DNA from: an uncultured Cellvibrio sp.
GTDB taxonomy: Bacteria; Pseudomonadota; Gammaproteobacteria; Pseudomonadales; Cellvibrionaceae
DNA: 64,000 nucleotides
NCBI GenBank assembly: GCA_937958105.1
Contig: CALFXJ010000012.1
Span: forward strand, 62,001 to 126,000
Reading direction: 5' to 3'
Shown here: positions 53,143 through 62,669 of the stretch, one piece after another
How the letters are laid out: every line of letters starts with the position of its first letter
Numbering within the stretch: position 1 is the first letter of the stretch
The notes under the pieces: model-generated
The model's input: only the letters and a program-made list of their open reading frames with translations
Database searches by the model: none
What the model was told of the DNA's origin: nothing
Translations under genes and position numbers: made by a program

Positions 53143-55428
53143 TCACAGGCTGCTGTAGCGGCGGCGCAGGCGCTGGCGCACTATCTCGGCAAGCGTGTTG
53201 ACGATGAAGGTGAGAGCCAGCAGTGCCAGAGCCGCGAGGAACAGTACACGGAAGTGGCTGCTGCCTACGGCAGTTTCAGGCAGTTCCACCGCGATGTTGG
53301 CAGACAAGGTGCGCATACCTTCGAAGATATTGAAGTTGACGATCGGGCTGTTACCGGTGGCCATCAACACGATCATGGTCTCACCGACAGCCCGGCCAAA
53401 TCCCATCATGATCGCCGAGAAGATCCCTGGGCTGGCGGTAGGCAATACAACGCCAACCATGGTCTGCCAACGGGTTGCGCCCAAAGCCAGTGAACCTTGG
53501 GTCAGGTGACGGGGAACATTGAACAGGGCGTCTTCGGCGATGGAAAAAATGGTGGGGATGACTGCAAACCCCATGGCGATGCCCACCACCAAGGCGTTGC
53601 GCTGGTCGTAACTGATTCCCTGATCGGTAAACCACTGGCGCATGCTGCCATCGAATAACAGAACTTCCACATGGGGACTTGCTGCCACTGAGGCCCAAGC
53701 GGTCAGGATGATGGGCAGTACGAGGATCACAGCCTCCCACCCGTCCGGAACTTTCGCGCGCAGCGCCGTGGGCAGCCGGCTCCAGGCAAATGCAATGACC
53801 AGCATCATGACAGGCATCAGAAACAGGATGCTGAATGTTGCCGGCAAATGATTTTCAATAAACGGCGCGAGCCACAAGCCAGCAAGAAAACCCAGGATGA
53901 CCGTGGGCAAGGCTTCCATGATTTCAATAGTCGGTTTGACGTAACCGCGGAGCTTGGGAGTCATGAAGTAAGCGCTGTATATCGCTCCCATGATGCCCAG
54001 GGGAATCGCGAACAACATGGCAAACAAGGCGGCCTTAAGTGTGCCGATAGACAGCGGGACCAGACTCATCTTGGCCTCTGAGGCATCACTGCCTGAAGAT
54101 GCCTGCCAGATGTATTCCGGGGCGGAGCGGCCTTCGTACCAGACTTTCTGCCACAGAGAACTAAATGAGATCTCCGGGTGTTTATTCCATACGTCAGCAG
54201 ACAGGATCTGCTGCTTCTCGTCCATCACCAGCAGACGACTGTTGATCGGCGAGATAGCCAGATGGCGGACCGCCGTATCCGTCACAGATTTCATTAACAA
54301 TGAACGGGAAGAAGTACCGTAATAGGCTGCCACATTGCCACGGTCATCGCCGACCCAGAAACCGCGACGATTGTACTCCGGGGCAATGGTGGTCACTTTG
54401 CCGGGCAGCGCTTTGAAATCCCGCACGGGCTTCAGGTGATAACGGTTGTCCTCATCGCGCACCAGGAACCATTGGCTGACCTTGCCGGCATCAGTGCCAA
54501 CCGCCAGAGATCCGGTGCCCACCAGGAACTGCATGGCGGTTATCCGCCCGCGCGCCGAGGGTACTTTTTCAGGGGGACGAACCTTGTCCGGCCGGGAAAT
54601 ATCAAACAGGTACAGATTCGCCTGATCATCAGCGATGGCCAGATGCCGCCCCGTTCTGTCCAGCTGCATCGCAGTTACCCCGATGCCCTCAGGCAGAGAA
54701 GGTAATGGATAGACATCCTGGCTCACGCGGGTGATGCCCAGGATGCTGGCCCGCGCAGAAAACACACCCAGCAACAGCCGTTTGTCTTCAGTAGCCGCTG
54801 CCACATAAATAGCATTCGGCCCCTGTTGAATGGCCACATGCCGCAACGCATCACCCTGCTCATCCAGGACTACGGGCTCTTCGCCTAACGGATAACCCAG
54901 CCCCGGCGTCACCAGCCGCTTGTCATTGGGATAACTTAAAGCATATTCCGGCTTGGCCACCCCAATCCGACCGTCAGAAAAGCCGTATATCACGAGGCCA
55001 TCAGCCGGCGTACTGGTACCAGTTGCGGTCAGCTCTGCCTGGTCAGCCATGGGCATAGGCTTGGTCATAAATACCTGGCCATCTTCGGCGCGAAAGAAAT
55101 TGACACTGCCCTGCCGGGTAAAGCTGGCTCCAATTTCTTCATACCGGTCGAGGGTCAGGTGGACACCAGGGTCGACAGATGTTACTGCACTTGACGTGTA
55201 GCGCTTGTCGATCTCAAGAGAACTGCTGCGCAACAGTGGAAAGACTTCTGAGAATAAGTAAAAAAAGATAAGTCCCAGCGCACCAACAACGGCCATCCCC
55301 GCCGCCGCCACACCGTAACGGGAAATACCGTCACGAATATTGCGAACACGGCGCAGACGCGCTCTCTGCTGTGCATTCGGCATCAGACTCGGGGGTTTCT
55401 GCCCGGCATTGGAGAGTAGCTCTGACAT
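53143..55428 (-). CDS. pstC: Phosphate ABC transporter permease PstC, long form
   Basis: 761 residues from the ATG at 55428; a TTG two codons earlier is less likely. After the first membrane helix (about 37-60) a periplasmic insert of about 370 residues contains repeated WD/propeller-like strands (HLAIADDQANLYLFDISRP, LAVGTDAGKVSQWFLVRD, GFWVGDDRGNVAAYYG). The permease core (about 450-755) ends with the EAA loop LALGATRWQTMVGVVLPTA. It forms the phosphate channel with PstA. The propeller insert is the odd feature; its role is not known to me. Confidence 0.95.
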   Translation of the reverse strand: MSELLSNAGQKPPSLMPNAQQRARLRRVRNIRDGISRYGVAAAGMAVVGALGLIFFYLFSEVFPLLRSSSLEIDKRYTSSAVTSVDPGVHLTLDRYEEIGASFTRQGSVNFFRAEDGQVFMTKPMPMADQAELTATGTSTPADGLVIYGFSDGRIGVAKPEYALSYPNDKRLVTPGLGYPLGEEPVVLDEQGDALRHVAIQQGPNAIYVAAATEDKRLLLGVFSARASILGITRVSQDVYPLPSLPEGIGVTAMQLDRTGRHLAIADDQANLYLFDISRPDKVRPPEKVPSARGRITAMQFLVGTGSLAVGTDAGKVSQWFLVRDEDNRYHLKPVRDFKALPGKVTTIAPEYNRRGFWVGDDRGNVAAYYGTSSRSLLMKSVTDTAVRHLAISPINSRLLVMDEKQQILSADVWNKHPEISFSSLWQKVWYEGRSAPEYIWQASSGSDASEAKMSLVPLSIGTLKAALFAMLFAIPLGIMGAIYSAYFMTPKLRGYVKPTIEIMEALPTVILGFLAGLWLAPFIENHLPATFSILFLMPVMMLVIAFAWSRLPTALRAKVPDGWEAVILVLPIILTAWASVAASPHVEVLLFDGSMRQWFTDQGISYDQRNALVVGIAMGFAVIPTIFSIAEDALFNVPRHLTQGSLALGATRWQTMVGVVLPTASPGIFSAIMMGFGRAVGETMIVLMATGNSPIVNFNIFEGMRTLSANIAVELPETAVGSSHFRVLFLAALALLALTFIVNTLAEIVRQRLRRRYSSL

Positions 55429-55569
55429 GATCAAAAGGTTCCAGCAAGAGAATCTGTGCCCCTGATGTGAGGCAGGAGAATGCTAGCAACCGTAAGTGAC
55501 ACTTTTGTTACAAAATTCAGTTGCTACAAAAATGTTTCAGCTTGCTTAACACGACACATGCGTTTGCAA

Positions 55570-55598
55570 AAAAAAACGCCGGTATAAAACCGACGTTT
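55570..55598 (-). terminator. Rho-independent terminator after pstS
   Basis: On the minus strand the stem aaacgtcggt pairs with accggcgttt (one wobble) and is followed by a long T run. It lies 20 bases past the pstS stop and probably attenuates transcription into pstC, keeping PstS in excess. Confidence 0.85.
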
Positions 55599-55617
55599 TT
55601 GACACATGCTTTTGATA

Positions 55618-56589
55618 TCAAAGCTGGAGGTCTTTCATAGCCTTGGCAGCAACTGCGGCAGGTAAGGGAATATAACCGTCCCGAACCACGACTTCCTGCC
55701 CCTGCTTCGAAAGCACCATTTTCAGAAATTCTGCCTGAAGCGGATCAAGCTTGCGGTTAGGATGTTTGTTGATGTAGACAAACAGGGTACGGGCCAAGGG
55801 GTATGAACCATCAAGGGCGTGCTCTGCATCAGCCGGTGCAAACTTCTCGCCCTCTTTAACGGCCAAAGGCACGGCACGCACCCCGGAGGTGATGTAGCCG
55901 ATCCCGGAATACCCGATACCATTGATGGATTCAGATACTCCCTGCACCACTGACGCTGAGCCCGGTTGTTCATTGATACTGGCTTTAAAATCTCCACCGC
56001 ACAAAGCAACATCTTTGAAGTAACCGTAAGTCCCTGAGACAGCGTTACGGCTGTAGATGGTGAAGTCCCGATTAGCCCAAGAACCGGTCAGGCCTAACTG
56101 ACCCCAGCGGGTGATATCTTTATCGTCACCACACTTACGTGTTGCAGAAAAGACAGCGTCAAGCTGCGGGATGGTTAATCCTTCTATAGGGTTGTCTTTG
56201 TTGACGTAAACCGCCAGAACATCAATAGCTACCGGCACAGCTGTTGGTTTGTAACCATGTCTGGCCTCAAAGGCTTCGATTTCTGAGGATTTCATTTCAC
56301 GGCTCATGGGACCGAAATTGGATGTCCCTTCTGTCAGAGCTGGCGGCGCGGTGGAAGAGCCGGCCCCCTGAATCTGAATATTCACGTTAGGATAAAATTT
56401 CGCGTACTCTTCAGCCCAAAGAGTCATCAGATTATTTAATGTATCTGAGCCGATACTGTTAACGTTTCCGGAGACACCGGAAATTGCTGTGTATTCTGGA
56501 AGGTCTGGATCGACAGCTGCCTGCACCACTGCTGCACAAGCCATGGAGCCAGCCAAAGCCAGCCCTGCGATAAATTTCTTGGCGTTCAT
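55618..56589 (-). CDS. pstS: Periplasmic phosphate-binding protein PstS
   Basis: 323 residues. Signal peptide ending VVQA-A. The mature protein has [47 protein letters not shown] (as [12 protein letters not shown] and NFGPMSREM) and [13 protein letters not shown], the phosphate-contacting loops of the PstS family. Two cysteines in the middle (KCGDD and ALCGGDF) may form a disulfide. The gene is preceded by a Pho box and followed by a terminator before pstC. Confidence 0.95.
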   Translation of the reverse strand: MNAKKFIAGLALAGSMACAAVVQAAVDPDLPEYTAISGVSGNVNSIGSDTLNNLMTLWAEEYAKFYPNVNIQIQGAGSSTAPPALTEGTSNFGPMSREMKSSEIEAFEARHGYKPTAVPVAIDVLAVYVNKDNPIEGLTIPQLDAVFSATRKCGDDKDITRWGQLGLTGSWANRDFTIYSRNAVSGTYGYFKDVALCGGDFKASINEQPGSASVVQGVSESINGIGYSGIGYITSGVRAVPLAVKEGEKFAPADAEHALDGSYPLARTLFVYINKHPNRKLDPLQAEFLKMVLSKQGQEVVVRDGYIPLPAAVAAKAMKDLQL

Positions 56590-56658
56590 TGAGCGCTCCT
56601 GATTTTAATGGATACAAGGTTCTAAACCCGTCAGGCGAAATATTTTCCCCTGCAGCGC

Positions 56659-56692
56659 ACTTTAATAAGCCTTTGTTACATTTCTATGACGA
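56659..56692 (-). promoter_or_regulatory. Pho box and -10 region of the pst operon
   Basis: On the minus strand, cgtcata and tgtaaca half-sites lie 11 bases apart (56674-56692), matching the PhoB box built from two CTGTCAT-like repeats. A tattaa-like -10 element follows at about 56662-56667, at a suitable distance. A second copy of tttctatgacg lies 41 bases upstream (56722-56732) and may be an extra half-site. Confidence 0.8.
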
Positions 56693-56735
56693 GTTCACAT
56701 CCCTCGCACCAATCCCGCACTTTTCTATGACGCAA

Positions 56736-56763
56736 AAAAAACGGGCGGCATAGCCACCCGTTT
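56736..56763 (-). terminator. Rho-independent terminator after the Yip1 gene
   Basis: On the minus strand aaacgggtggc and gccgcccgttt pair around a three-base loop with one mismatch, followed by eight or more T. Confidence 0.85.
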
Positions 56764-56787
56764 TCACTTCTGCATTTTTTCAATAAA

Positions 56788-57405
56788 TCAGTTCGTGTAG
56801 ATTGGCCCGAAACCTGCCCCCCACACAATCACCGTCGCTACCAGAACTACGACAGCAAGCACAAGTCCCACCGTAATCACCGAACTCGCGTAAATAAAAC
56901 CACGCTCTTTCGGAATGTTCATGAGAATCGGAATACCTTCATAAATCAGGTAGACAGAATAACAGGCGGCCAGGATGAACACACTGGCTACAACCCACAA
57001 CTGCGGATAGATCAATACGATACCGGCGAGCATCATGGGTGTTGAAGAGTAAACTGCCAGCGCAGTACCTTCGTAATGACGCTGACTTTCATCGCCTGTT
57101 ACACCAAAACTGCGCGACATCCAATTAATGTACTCACCAAGTACATACACCGCTGCCAGTTGCGCGACATAAGCGCCAGCACACAGCAACAATGCGCTTT
57201 CCGCAGTCAGTTTTACGACACCGCCGTTGCCTACGCTCCATCCGACCTGAGTTACTCCGAAATACGCTGCGATTACAGGAATAAGGGCAAGTAAGGGCGT
57301 ATGTACGAGAAACACACGAATAAACGAATGACGTTCATTGCGGATTCTCTGCCATTCACGATCAGGATTAATGAAGACTCCGAGGGTATGCTGCAACATC
57401 GCCAT
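56788..57405 (-). CDS. Yip1 family membrane protein
   Basis: 205 residues with five predicted membrane helices (about 30-50, 70-95, 115-135, 140-160, 178-200). The Yip1 features are the cytosolic start (FINPDREWQRIRNERHS) and the helices around YLIYEGIPILMNIPKERGFIYAS. The molecular role in bacteria is unknown. It is monocistronic with its own terminator, lying between sspB and pstS. Confidence 0.82.
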   Translation of the reverse strand: MAMLQHTLGVFINPDREWQRIRNERHSFIRVFLVHTPLLALIPVIAAYFGVTQVGWSVGNGGVVKLTAESALLLCAGAYVAQLAAVYVLGEYINWMSRSFGVTGDESQRHYEGTALAVYSSTPMMLAGIVLIYPQLWVVASVFILAACYSVYLIYEGIPILMNIPKERGFIYASSVITVGLVLAVVVLVATVIVWGAGFGPIYTN

Positions 57406-57642
57406 AAAAATACTCCAGATAATTCGTTTTTATTAGAACGTCTTAAGTATCAGCCAGTTACTGCGGGGCTACAAAGAAGTTATCGTGCTATTAGAAAACG
57501 ACTAATCGGGAATAGTTCTAACAAATAGCTTCAGGCTCTAAGCAGGATGTCGGTTAGATCTGGAACGATCATAGCAGCAAAGCGGGGTTAACGATTGGTA
57601 ACACCCGCTTGGGTAGTTGTTGAAGCGAGTAACACCCCAGTT

Positions 57643-58056
57643 TTATTTAACCACTCGCAGACTGGGACGTTTTTGTGCAGTGTCACCACCTCCGCCCCCG
57701 GTTGGCGTAGGCTCCGGCGGTGATGGTGGGTGATTCGAAGATTCAGATTCAAACATCATGCCCTGACCATTTTCACGTGCATATATACCTAAGACGGCAC
57801 CGCATGGAATAAACAGGTCGAAGGGCACACCCCCAAAACGCGCACTGAAAGAAATAGCTTCCAACCCAATAAAGAGATCTTTCAAGGCTGAAGGTGCGAT
57901 ATTCAGAATGATCTGCCCATCTTTGTTGACGTATTGTTGAGGCACTTCGACACCCTGAACATGAGCGTCGACCAGGATATAGGGTGTGCAGTTGTTGTCG
58001 ACAATCCACTCATACAAAGCGCGGATGATGTAAGGCCGGCTGGATGTCATAGACAT
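57643..58056 (-). CDS. sspB: ClpXP specificity-enhancing factor SspB
   Basis: 137 residues from the ATG at 58056; the ATG at 58050 or a GTG at 58068 are alternatives. The folded domain (TSSRPYIIRALYEWIVDNN, YVNKDGQIILNIAPSALKDL and FGGVPFDLFIPCGAVLGIYARENGQGM, the last as VPFDLFIP and GIYARENG) binds ssrA tags. A flexible Pro/Gly/Ser linker leads to the C-terminal ClpX-docking peptide RPSLRVVK. It delivers ssrA-tagged proteins to ClpXP. It follows sspA by 62 bases, the usual sspA-sspB operon. Confidence 0.96.
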   Translation of the reverse strand: MSMTSSRPYIIRALYEWIVDNNCTPYILVDAHVQGVEVPQQYVNKDGQIILNIAPSALKDLFIGLEAISFSARFGGVPFDLFIPCGAVLGIYARENGQGMMFESESSNHPPSPPEPTPTGGGGGDTAQKRPSLRVVK

Positions 58057-58118
58057 GGGAATACTCACTCCATTGTTACGTATCGTTTGAGCGCAGAACG
58101 GATAGCGGGCTGAGGTAA

Positions 58119-58757
58119 TCAGCCCTTAAACATCTCGCGCTCTGGCTCTGTCAGGCTGGCTTGGAAGGCGTCGCGGGCAAACAAACGTTCCATGTAGTTC
58201 AACAGAGGTTGAGTCTGCCGGTTTTTCGGCATTTCTATCTCCATTAATGGCAGGCGCCAGAGAATAGGAGCAAGGCAGCAATCCACAATGGTAAAGTCAT
58301 CACTCATAAAGAACGGCTTTTCCGAAAAGATTGGCGCAATACTGATAAAGCTCTCTTTAAGCTCCTTCCGCGCCTTCGCCACATGCTCCTTGTTTTTGCT
58401 CCCCAGAATGGTATCCACCAGAGGCGACCAGTCGCGCTCCAGTCGGTACATCCACAGGCGACTTTTAGCACGCGCTACAGGATACACCGGCAACAAGGGA
58501 GGGTGGGGAAATCGCTCATCGATGTATTCCATGATGACCTTGGACTCATAAAGCGATAAATCGTCCCGGTCCACCAGGGTCGGCAAAGTATTGTACGGAT
58601 TCAAATCAGCCAGCTCTTCAGGCTTGTGTTTTGGATCAACGTCCACCACCTCTACAGTGACGCCTTTTTCCGCCAATACGATTCTCACCCGATGACTGTA
58701 ATGATCCCGCGCATCGGAAAATAATGTCATGACTGAGCGTTTACTGACCACTCCCAT
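58119..58757 (-). CDS. sspA: Stringent starvation protein A
   Basis: 212 residues from the ATG at 58757 with gaggt eight bases upstream. It is a GST-fold protein that binds RNA polymerase and modulates late and stress gene expression. Marks are [57 protein letters not shown] and, in the alpha domain, [20 protein letters not shown]. The position downstream of the cytochrome bc1 genes and before sspB is the same as in Pseudomonas. Confidence 0.96.
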   Translation of the reverse strand: MGVVSKRSVMTLFSDARDHYSHRVRIVLAEKGVTVEVVDVDPKHKPEELADLNPYNTLPTLVDRDDLSLYESKVIMEYIDERFPHPPLLPVYPVARAKSRLWMYRLERDWSPLVDTILGSKNKEHVAKARKELKESFISIAPIFSEKPFFMSDDFTIVDCCLAPILWRLPLMEIEMPKNRQTQPLLNYMERLFARDAFQASLTEPEREMFKG

Positions 58758-58795
58758 GGGTTTGCACCTCAATAACCTCAACCTTAAAACGAAAA

Positions 58796-58817
58796 CGGGC
58801 GGTAAGAGTACCGCCCG
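58796..58817 (-). terminator. Rho-independent terminator after petBC
   Basis: Perfect nine-base stem cgggcggta and taccgcccg with a four-base loop; on the minus strand it is followed by ttttcgtttt. It separates the pet operon from sspA. Confidence 0.88.
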
Positions 58818-58842
58818 CAGCAACAAGCTACCTACCTGAAAC

Positions 58843-60894
58843 TCAGTGAATACCTTTCCAGTACTCCCGATTCAGTAAATAGGTGAATACGAATAGCACC
58901 GCGAGGAACAGGAGCACAAAAATCCCCATCCGCTCGCGCTGCATGGCAGCAGGTTCGCCTACATATTCAAGGAAATTCACCAGATCGTAGACTGCACGGT
59001 CAAACTCCTCGCCAGTCATAGTACCTTTTATCGCGCCCTCTGTAAGCGCTCCACATTGCTCATCCATCTCCGGATTGCCAAGGTTGTCACGCAGTACACC
59101 ACCACCGGGAGCCAGTTTGGGACCGGGTCCGCATTCCAGCAGCCCTTGGGCACCAATCATGACGTGCGGCATACCCACGTTCGGGAAAACGCGGTTATTG
59201 ACTCCCCATGGGCGCGTATCGTCTCTGTAGAAGTTACGCAGGTAAGTATACAACCACTCCGGAGAACGGGCCCGCGCCACCAACGACAGATCTGGCGGTA
59301 CTACACCAAACCAGGTCTTGGCCTGAGCCGGACGCATGGCAATATCCATGAGCTCACCGATACGCTGATCGGTAAATATCATGTTTTCTACCATCAGCTC
59401 GTGTGGAATGCCCAAATCATCAGCTACGCGTTCATAGCGGGAGAACTTTGCAGCATGGCAGCCCATGCAGTAGTTTACAAAGTACTTGGCACCGCGTTGT
59501 AACGATTCTTTGTTGGAGAGGTCCGGTACCATCACATCGCACTCGATAGTACCGCATTTGAACTCGCTCTCCGCACCCACAGCTTTGATAGGCACTACCA
59601 CGAGCACCACAAAGAGCGCGAAGCCTCCCAATACCAGAGGCAGGGGCAGACCTTTACTCTGCACACGGGTCGGTTCAGGCAAGGTCTTCTCACGACGGGT
59701 CCAGAACGGCATGCCGATAAAGTAGGCAAAGTACAGAATGGTGCAGATCTGCGCCAATACAGTACGTCCCGGAGTAGGAGATTTCACACCGAGGTAGCCC
59801 AGGATAACGAAAGAAGCAGCGAACACTAACAGGGCGATACGGCTGAAGGTGCCCTTGTACCGAATTGATTTAACGGGGCTCTTATCCAGCCAGGGCAATA
59901 CAAACAGAATGGCAATCGCCGCACCCATGGCCACCAGACCAAGGAACTTGGAGTCCAATGGGCCAATATCAAAAGTCACAGCACGCAGGATGGCGTAGAA
60001 AGGCGTGAAGTACCAGACTGGCGCGATATGCGGAGGAGTCTTGAGGTTGTTAGCCTCTTCGAAGTTAGCGTATTCCAGGAAGAATCCGCCCATCTCCGGC
60101 ATGAAGAAGATCACGAAACAGAATACAAACAGGAAGACGGAGACGCCAACCAGATCGTGTACAGTGTAGAACGGATGGAACGGAACGCCATCGCGTGGAA
60201 TGCCATTTTCATCTTTGTTCTTCTTGATTTCGACACCATCCGGGTTGTTGGAGCCTACTTCGTGCAGGGCCAGCAGGTGAAGCACAACCAGCGCCAACAG
60301 CACGATAGGCATGGCAACAACGTGAAGCGCAAAGAAACGGTTCAGGGTAATCCCGGAGATAAGGTAATCACCACGAATCCACTGCACCAGATCGTCACCC
60401 ACTACAGGAATTGCCCCGAACAGCGACACGATTACCTGCGCACCCCAATATGACATCTGACCCCAGGGTAATACATAACCCATGAAGGCTTCAGCCATCA
60501 GCACCAGATAAATGGTCATACCGAAGATCCATACAAGCTCGCGCGGGGCTTTATACGAGCCATACATCAGACCACGGAACATATGGAGATAAACAACAAC
60601 GAAAAATGCGGAAGCGCCAGTGGAGTGCATGTAGCGCAGCAGCCATCCGTAATCAACATCACGCATGATGTATTCGACAGAGGCAAAGGCACCTTCTGCG
60701 GTGGGGGTATAGCTCATGGTGAGCCAGATACCGGTTACCAGCTGGTTTACCAGAACCAGCAGTGACAACACGCCAAAGAAGTACCAGAAGTTAAAGTTTT
60801 TAGGGGCGTAATACTTGCCCATATGGGTATCCCATGCGCGCTGTACAGGTAAGCGCTTGTCAACCCACTGCCACAATCCAGTCAACCAATTCAT
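58843..60894 (-). CDS. Fused cytochrome b - cytochrome c1 of the bc1 complex
   Basis: 683 residues in one frame, from the ATG at 60894 seven bases after aggagg. Residues 1-410 are cytochrome b: eight membrane helices, haem ligands His90/His104 and His191/His206, and a Qo-site PVWY (292-295) where many species have PEWY. A hydrophobic segment at about 416-438 ending AVGA-E follows, reading as an internal signal sequence. Then comes cytochrome c1 with C476-M-G-C-H480, a candidate axial Met575 (NVGMPH) and a C-terminal anchor (about 657-674). Most gammaproteobacteria have separate petB and petC; Bradyrhizobium fbcH is a known fused precursor that is cleaved. petA is two bases upstream. Confidence 0.93.
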   Translation of the reverse strand: MNWLTGLWQWVDKRLPVQRAWDTHMGKYYAPKNFNFWYFFGVLSLLVLVNQLVTGIWLTMSYTPTAEGAFASVEYIMRDVDYGWLLRYMHSTGASAFFVVVYLHMFRGLMYGSYKAPRELVWIFGMTIYLVLMAEAFMGYVLPWGQMSYWGAQVIVSLFGAIPVVGDDLVQWIRGDYLISGITLNRFFALHVVAMPIVLLALVVLHLLALHEVGSNNPDGVEIKKNKDENGIPRDGVPFHPFYTVHDLVGVSVFLFVFCFVIFFMPEMGGFFLEYANFEEANNLKTPPHIAPVWYFTPFYAILRAVTFDIGPLDSKFLGLVAMGAAIAILFVLPWLDKSPVKSIRYKGTFSRIALLVFAASFVILGYLGVKSPTPGRTVLAQICTILYFAYFIGMPFWTRREKTLPEPTRVQSKGLPLPLVLGGFALFVVLVVVPIKAVGAESEFKCGTIECDVMVPDLSNKESLQRGAKYFVNYCMGCHAAKFSRYERVADDLGIPHELMVENMIFTDQRIGELMDIAMRPAQAKTWFGVVPPDLSLVARARSPEWLYTYLRNFYRDDTRPWGVNNRVFPNVGMPHVMIGAQGLLECGPGPKLAPGGGVLRDNLGNPEMDEQCGALTEGAIKGTMTGEEFDRAVYDLVNFLEYVGEPAAMQRERMGIFVLLFLAVLFVFTYLLNREYWKGIH

Positions 60895-60896
60895 TA

Positions 60897-61490
60897 TCAA
60901 GCCTCCTGATCCACGCCGATGACAACCACGCTCTCGCTCTCATAAGAGTGCGGTGGTATTTCCAGATTGATCGGCGCAGGAACACCTTGAAAAACCCGGC
61001 CTGCCAGATCGAATTTGGAACCATGACACGGACAGAAAAAGCCGCCTTGCCATTCATCACCACCCAGATCCTGCGCACCGACATCAGGACGGTACATAGG
61101 AGCACAACCCAGGTGTGTGCATAAACCCAACAGAATTAAAAACTCTTCTTTGATGGAACGATGATGATTTTTCGCGTACTCCGGCTGTTGAGGCGTCTCT
61201 GAATTCGGATCGCGCACAAGCTTGTCGGTCTTTTTCAACCCTTCAAGTGCTTCAGGTGTACGACGCACGATATAAATAGGCTTACCACGCCATTCAACCG
61301 TGATCATCTGACCGGGCTCAATCTTGCCAATATTGGCCTTCACTGGAGCACCGGCCGCCCGCGCCTTGGCACTGGGGTTCCAGGAACCTACAAAAGGAAC
61401 AGCTACACCTATCACACCTACCGCACCCACAACGGATGTAGCGGCAGTGAGAACGCGGCGACGTGTTTTGTTTACTACGTCATTCGTCAT
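60897..61490 (-). CDS. petA: Rieske iron-sulfur subunit of cytochrome bc1
   Basis: 197 residues from the ATG at 61490, behind ggggaga. A twin-arginine-like N terminus (KTRRRVLTAATS) and one membrane anchor (about 18-38) precede the soluble Rieske domain. The 2Fe-2S ligands are in CTHLGC and CPCHGSKFD. It takes electrons from ubiquinol and passes them to cytochrome c1. It is the first gene of the pet operon, two bases before the fused cytochrome gene. Confidence 0.97.
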   Translation of the reverse strand: MTNDVVNKTRRRVLTAATSVVGAVGVIGVAVPFVGSWNPSAKARAAGAPVKANIGKIEPGQMITVEWRGKPIYIVRRTPEALEGLKKTDKLVRDPNSETPQQPEYAKNHHRSIKEEFLILLGLCTHLGCAPMYRPDVGAQDLGGDEWQGGFFCPCHGSKFDLAGRVFQGVPAPINLEIPPHSYESESVVVIGVDQEA

Positions 61491-61654
61491 GACGAATTCT
61501 CCCCTAACAGCTTCCAACGGCCTGTAAATCACTGGATTTCAGCGATTTAAATTATTTTTGAGATACGCAAAAAATGGCCAATCTTAATGAAATTACGCGT
61601 CGCTTACAAGAATAACCACATGTAAGCCGCGGATTATAAATAGAAGGCATAAAA

Positions 61655-61686
61655 AAACGCCCAGGCCGCTGACGGCCTGGGCGTTT
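61655..61686 (-). terminator. Rho-independent terminator after rpsI
   Basis: Perfect thirteen-base stem aaacgcccaggcc and ggcctgggcgttt, loop gctgac; on the minus strand it continues into a run of T. It ends the rplM-rpsI transcript. Confidence 0.95.
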
Positions 61687-61727
61687 GCGAAGAACTGTCG
61701 CTCGCCGGAAGGTCCAGCCAGCAAACA

Positions 61728-62120
61728 TTAACGCTTGGAGTATTGTGGTCTCTTACGCGCTTTACGCAGACCCACTTTCTTACGCTCAACTTCACGCGAA
61801 TCGCGGGTAACAAAACCAGCTTTACGCAGCGGTGAACGCAAGGACTCATCATATTCCATCAATGCACGGGTTAAACCGTGGCGAATTGCACCCGCCTGAC
61901 CGAAGCTACCACCACCGCTCACAGTAACGTTTACGTCGAACTTGTCAGTCAGACCAACGTTTTCCAGCGGTTGACGCACGATCATGCGAGAAACCGGACG
62001 GCCGAAATACTCGTCCAGAGGACGGTTATTTACAGTGATAACACCGCTGCCGGCGGTAATGAATACACGTGCGGTAGAAGTCTTGCGACGACCGGTACCG
62101 TAGTATTGAGTTGCTGCCAT
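61728..62120 (-). CDS. rpsI: 30S ribosomal protein S9
   Basis: 130 residues, standard length. It contains [16 protein letters not shown], the GxGxxTVNxRPLDEYF pattern ([14 protein letters not shown]), [15 protein letters not shown], and the basic tail ending KRPQYSKR, which contacts the P-site tRNA. It follows rplM by 11 bases, the universal rplM-rpsI operon. Confidence 0.98.
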   Translation of the reverse strand: MAATQYYGTGRRKTSTARVFITAGSGVITVNNRPLDEYFGRPVSRMIVRQPLENVGLTDKFDVNVTVSGGGSFGQAGAIRHGLTRALMEYDESLRSPLRKAGFVTRDSREVERKKVGLRKARKRPQYSKR

Positions 62121-62131
62121 ATTCAGACCCC

Positions 62132-62560
62132 TTAGATATTCAGTTCTTGAGGTTGCTGAGCAGCATGCGGATGCTCATTACCTGCGTACACTTTTAACTT
62201 CTTGAACATTGCACGACCCAGTGGACCTTTCGGCAGCATGCCTTTTACAGCGATCTGGATGGTGCGCTCAGGAGCCTTCTCGATCAGCTTCTCGAAGCTG
62301 ATGGACTTGATACCGCCAATGTGGTTAGTGTGATGATAATAAATCTTATCAGTCAGCTTCTTACCGGTTACGCGCACTTTTTCGGCGTTGATAACTACGA
62401 TGTAGTCACCGGTATCCACGTGGGGAGTGTACTCAGGTTTGTGCTTGCCGCGCAGACGCGAAGCAATTTCTGCCGCCATACGACCCAGGGTTTTCCCTGC
62501 CGCATCGACGACGAACCAGTCACGAACGACGGATTCTGGTTTGGCACTGTATGTCTTCAT
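62132..62560 (-). CDS. rplM: 50S ribosomal protein L13
   Basis: 142 residues from the ATG at 62560, exactly the usual L13 length; an extended frame upstream is not conserved. Marks are [60 protein letters not shown] (split) and [20 protein letters not shown] small hairpin gcccttttcaagggc (62627-62641) lies in its leader, of unknown role. Confidence 0.98.
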   Translation of the reverse strand: MKTYSAKPESVVRDWFVVDAAGKTLGRMAAEIASRLRGKHKPEYTPHVDTGDYIVVINAEKVRVTGKKLTDKIYYHHTNHIGGIKSISFEKLIEKAPERTIQIAVKGMLPKGPLGRAMFKKLKVYAGNEHPHAAQQPQELNI

Positions 62561-62669
62561 GTTATTCCTGCCTGTTAATGTGGTGTGACCCACCCAAAAA
62601 GAGCGCGAATACTACACAACTGCCGAGCCCTTTTCAAGGGCATTTTCTACCAAAAGCATCAGCGGGAAC

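Noticed and set aside
57597..57637. Direct repeat of gtaacaccc near the sspB 3' end
   Set aside because: Only nine bases twice, with no array or regular spacing; too short to claim a repeat family or CRISPR.
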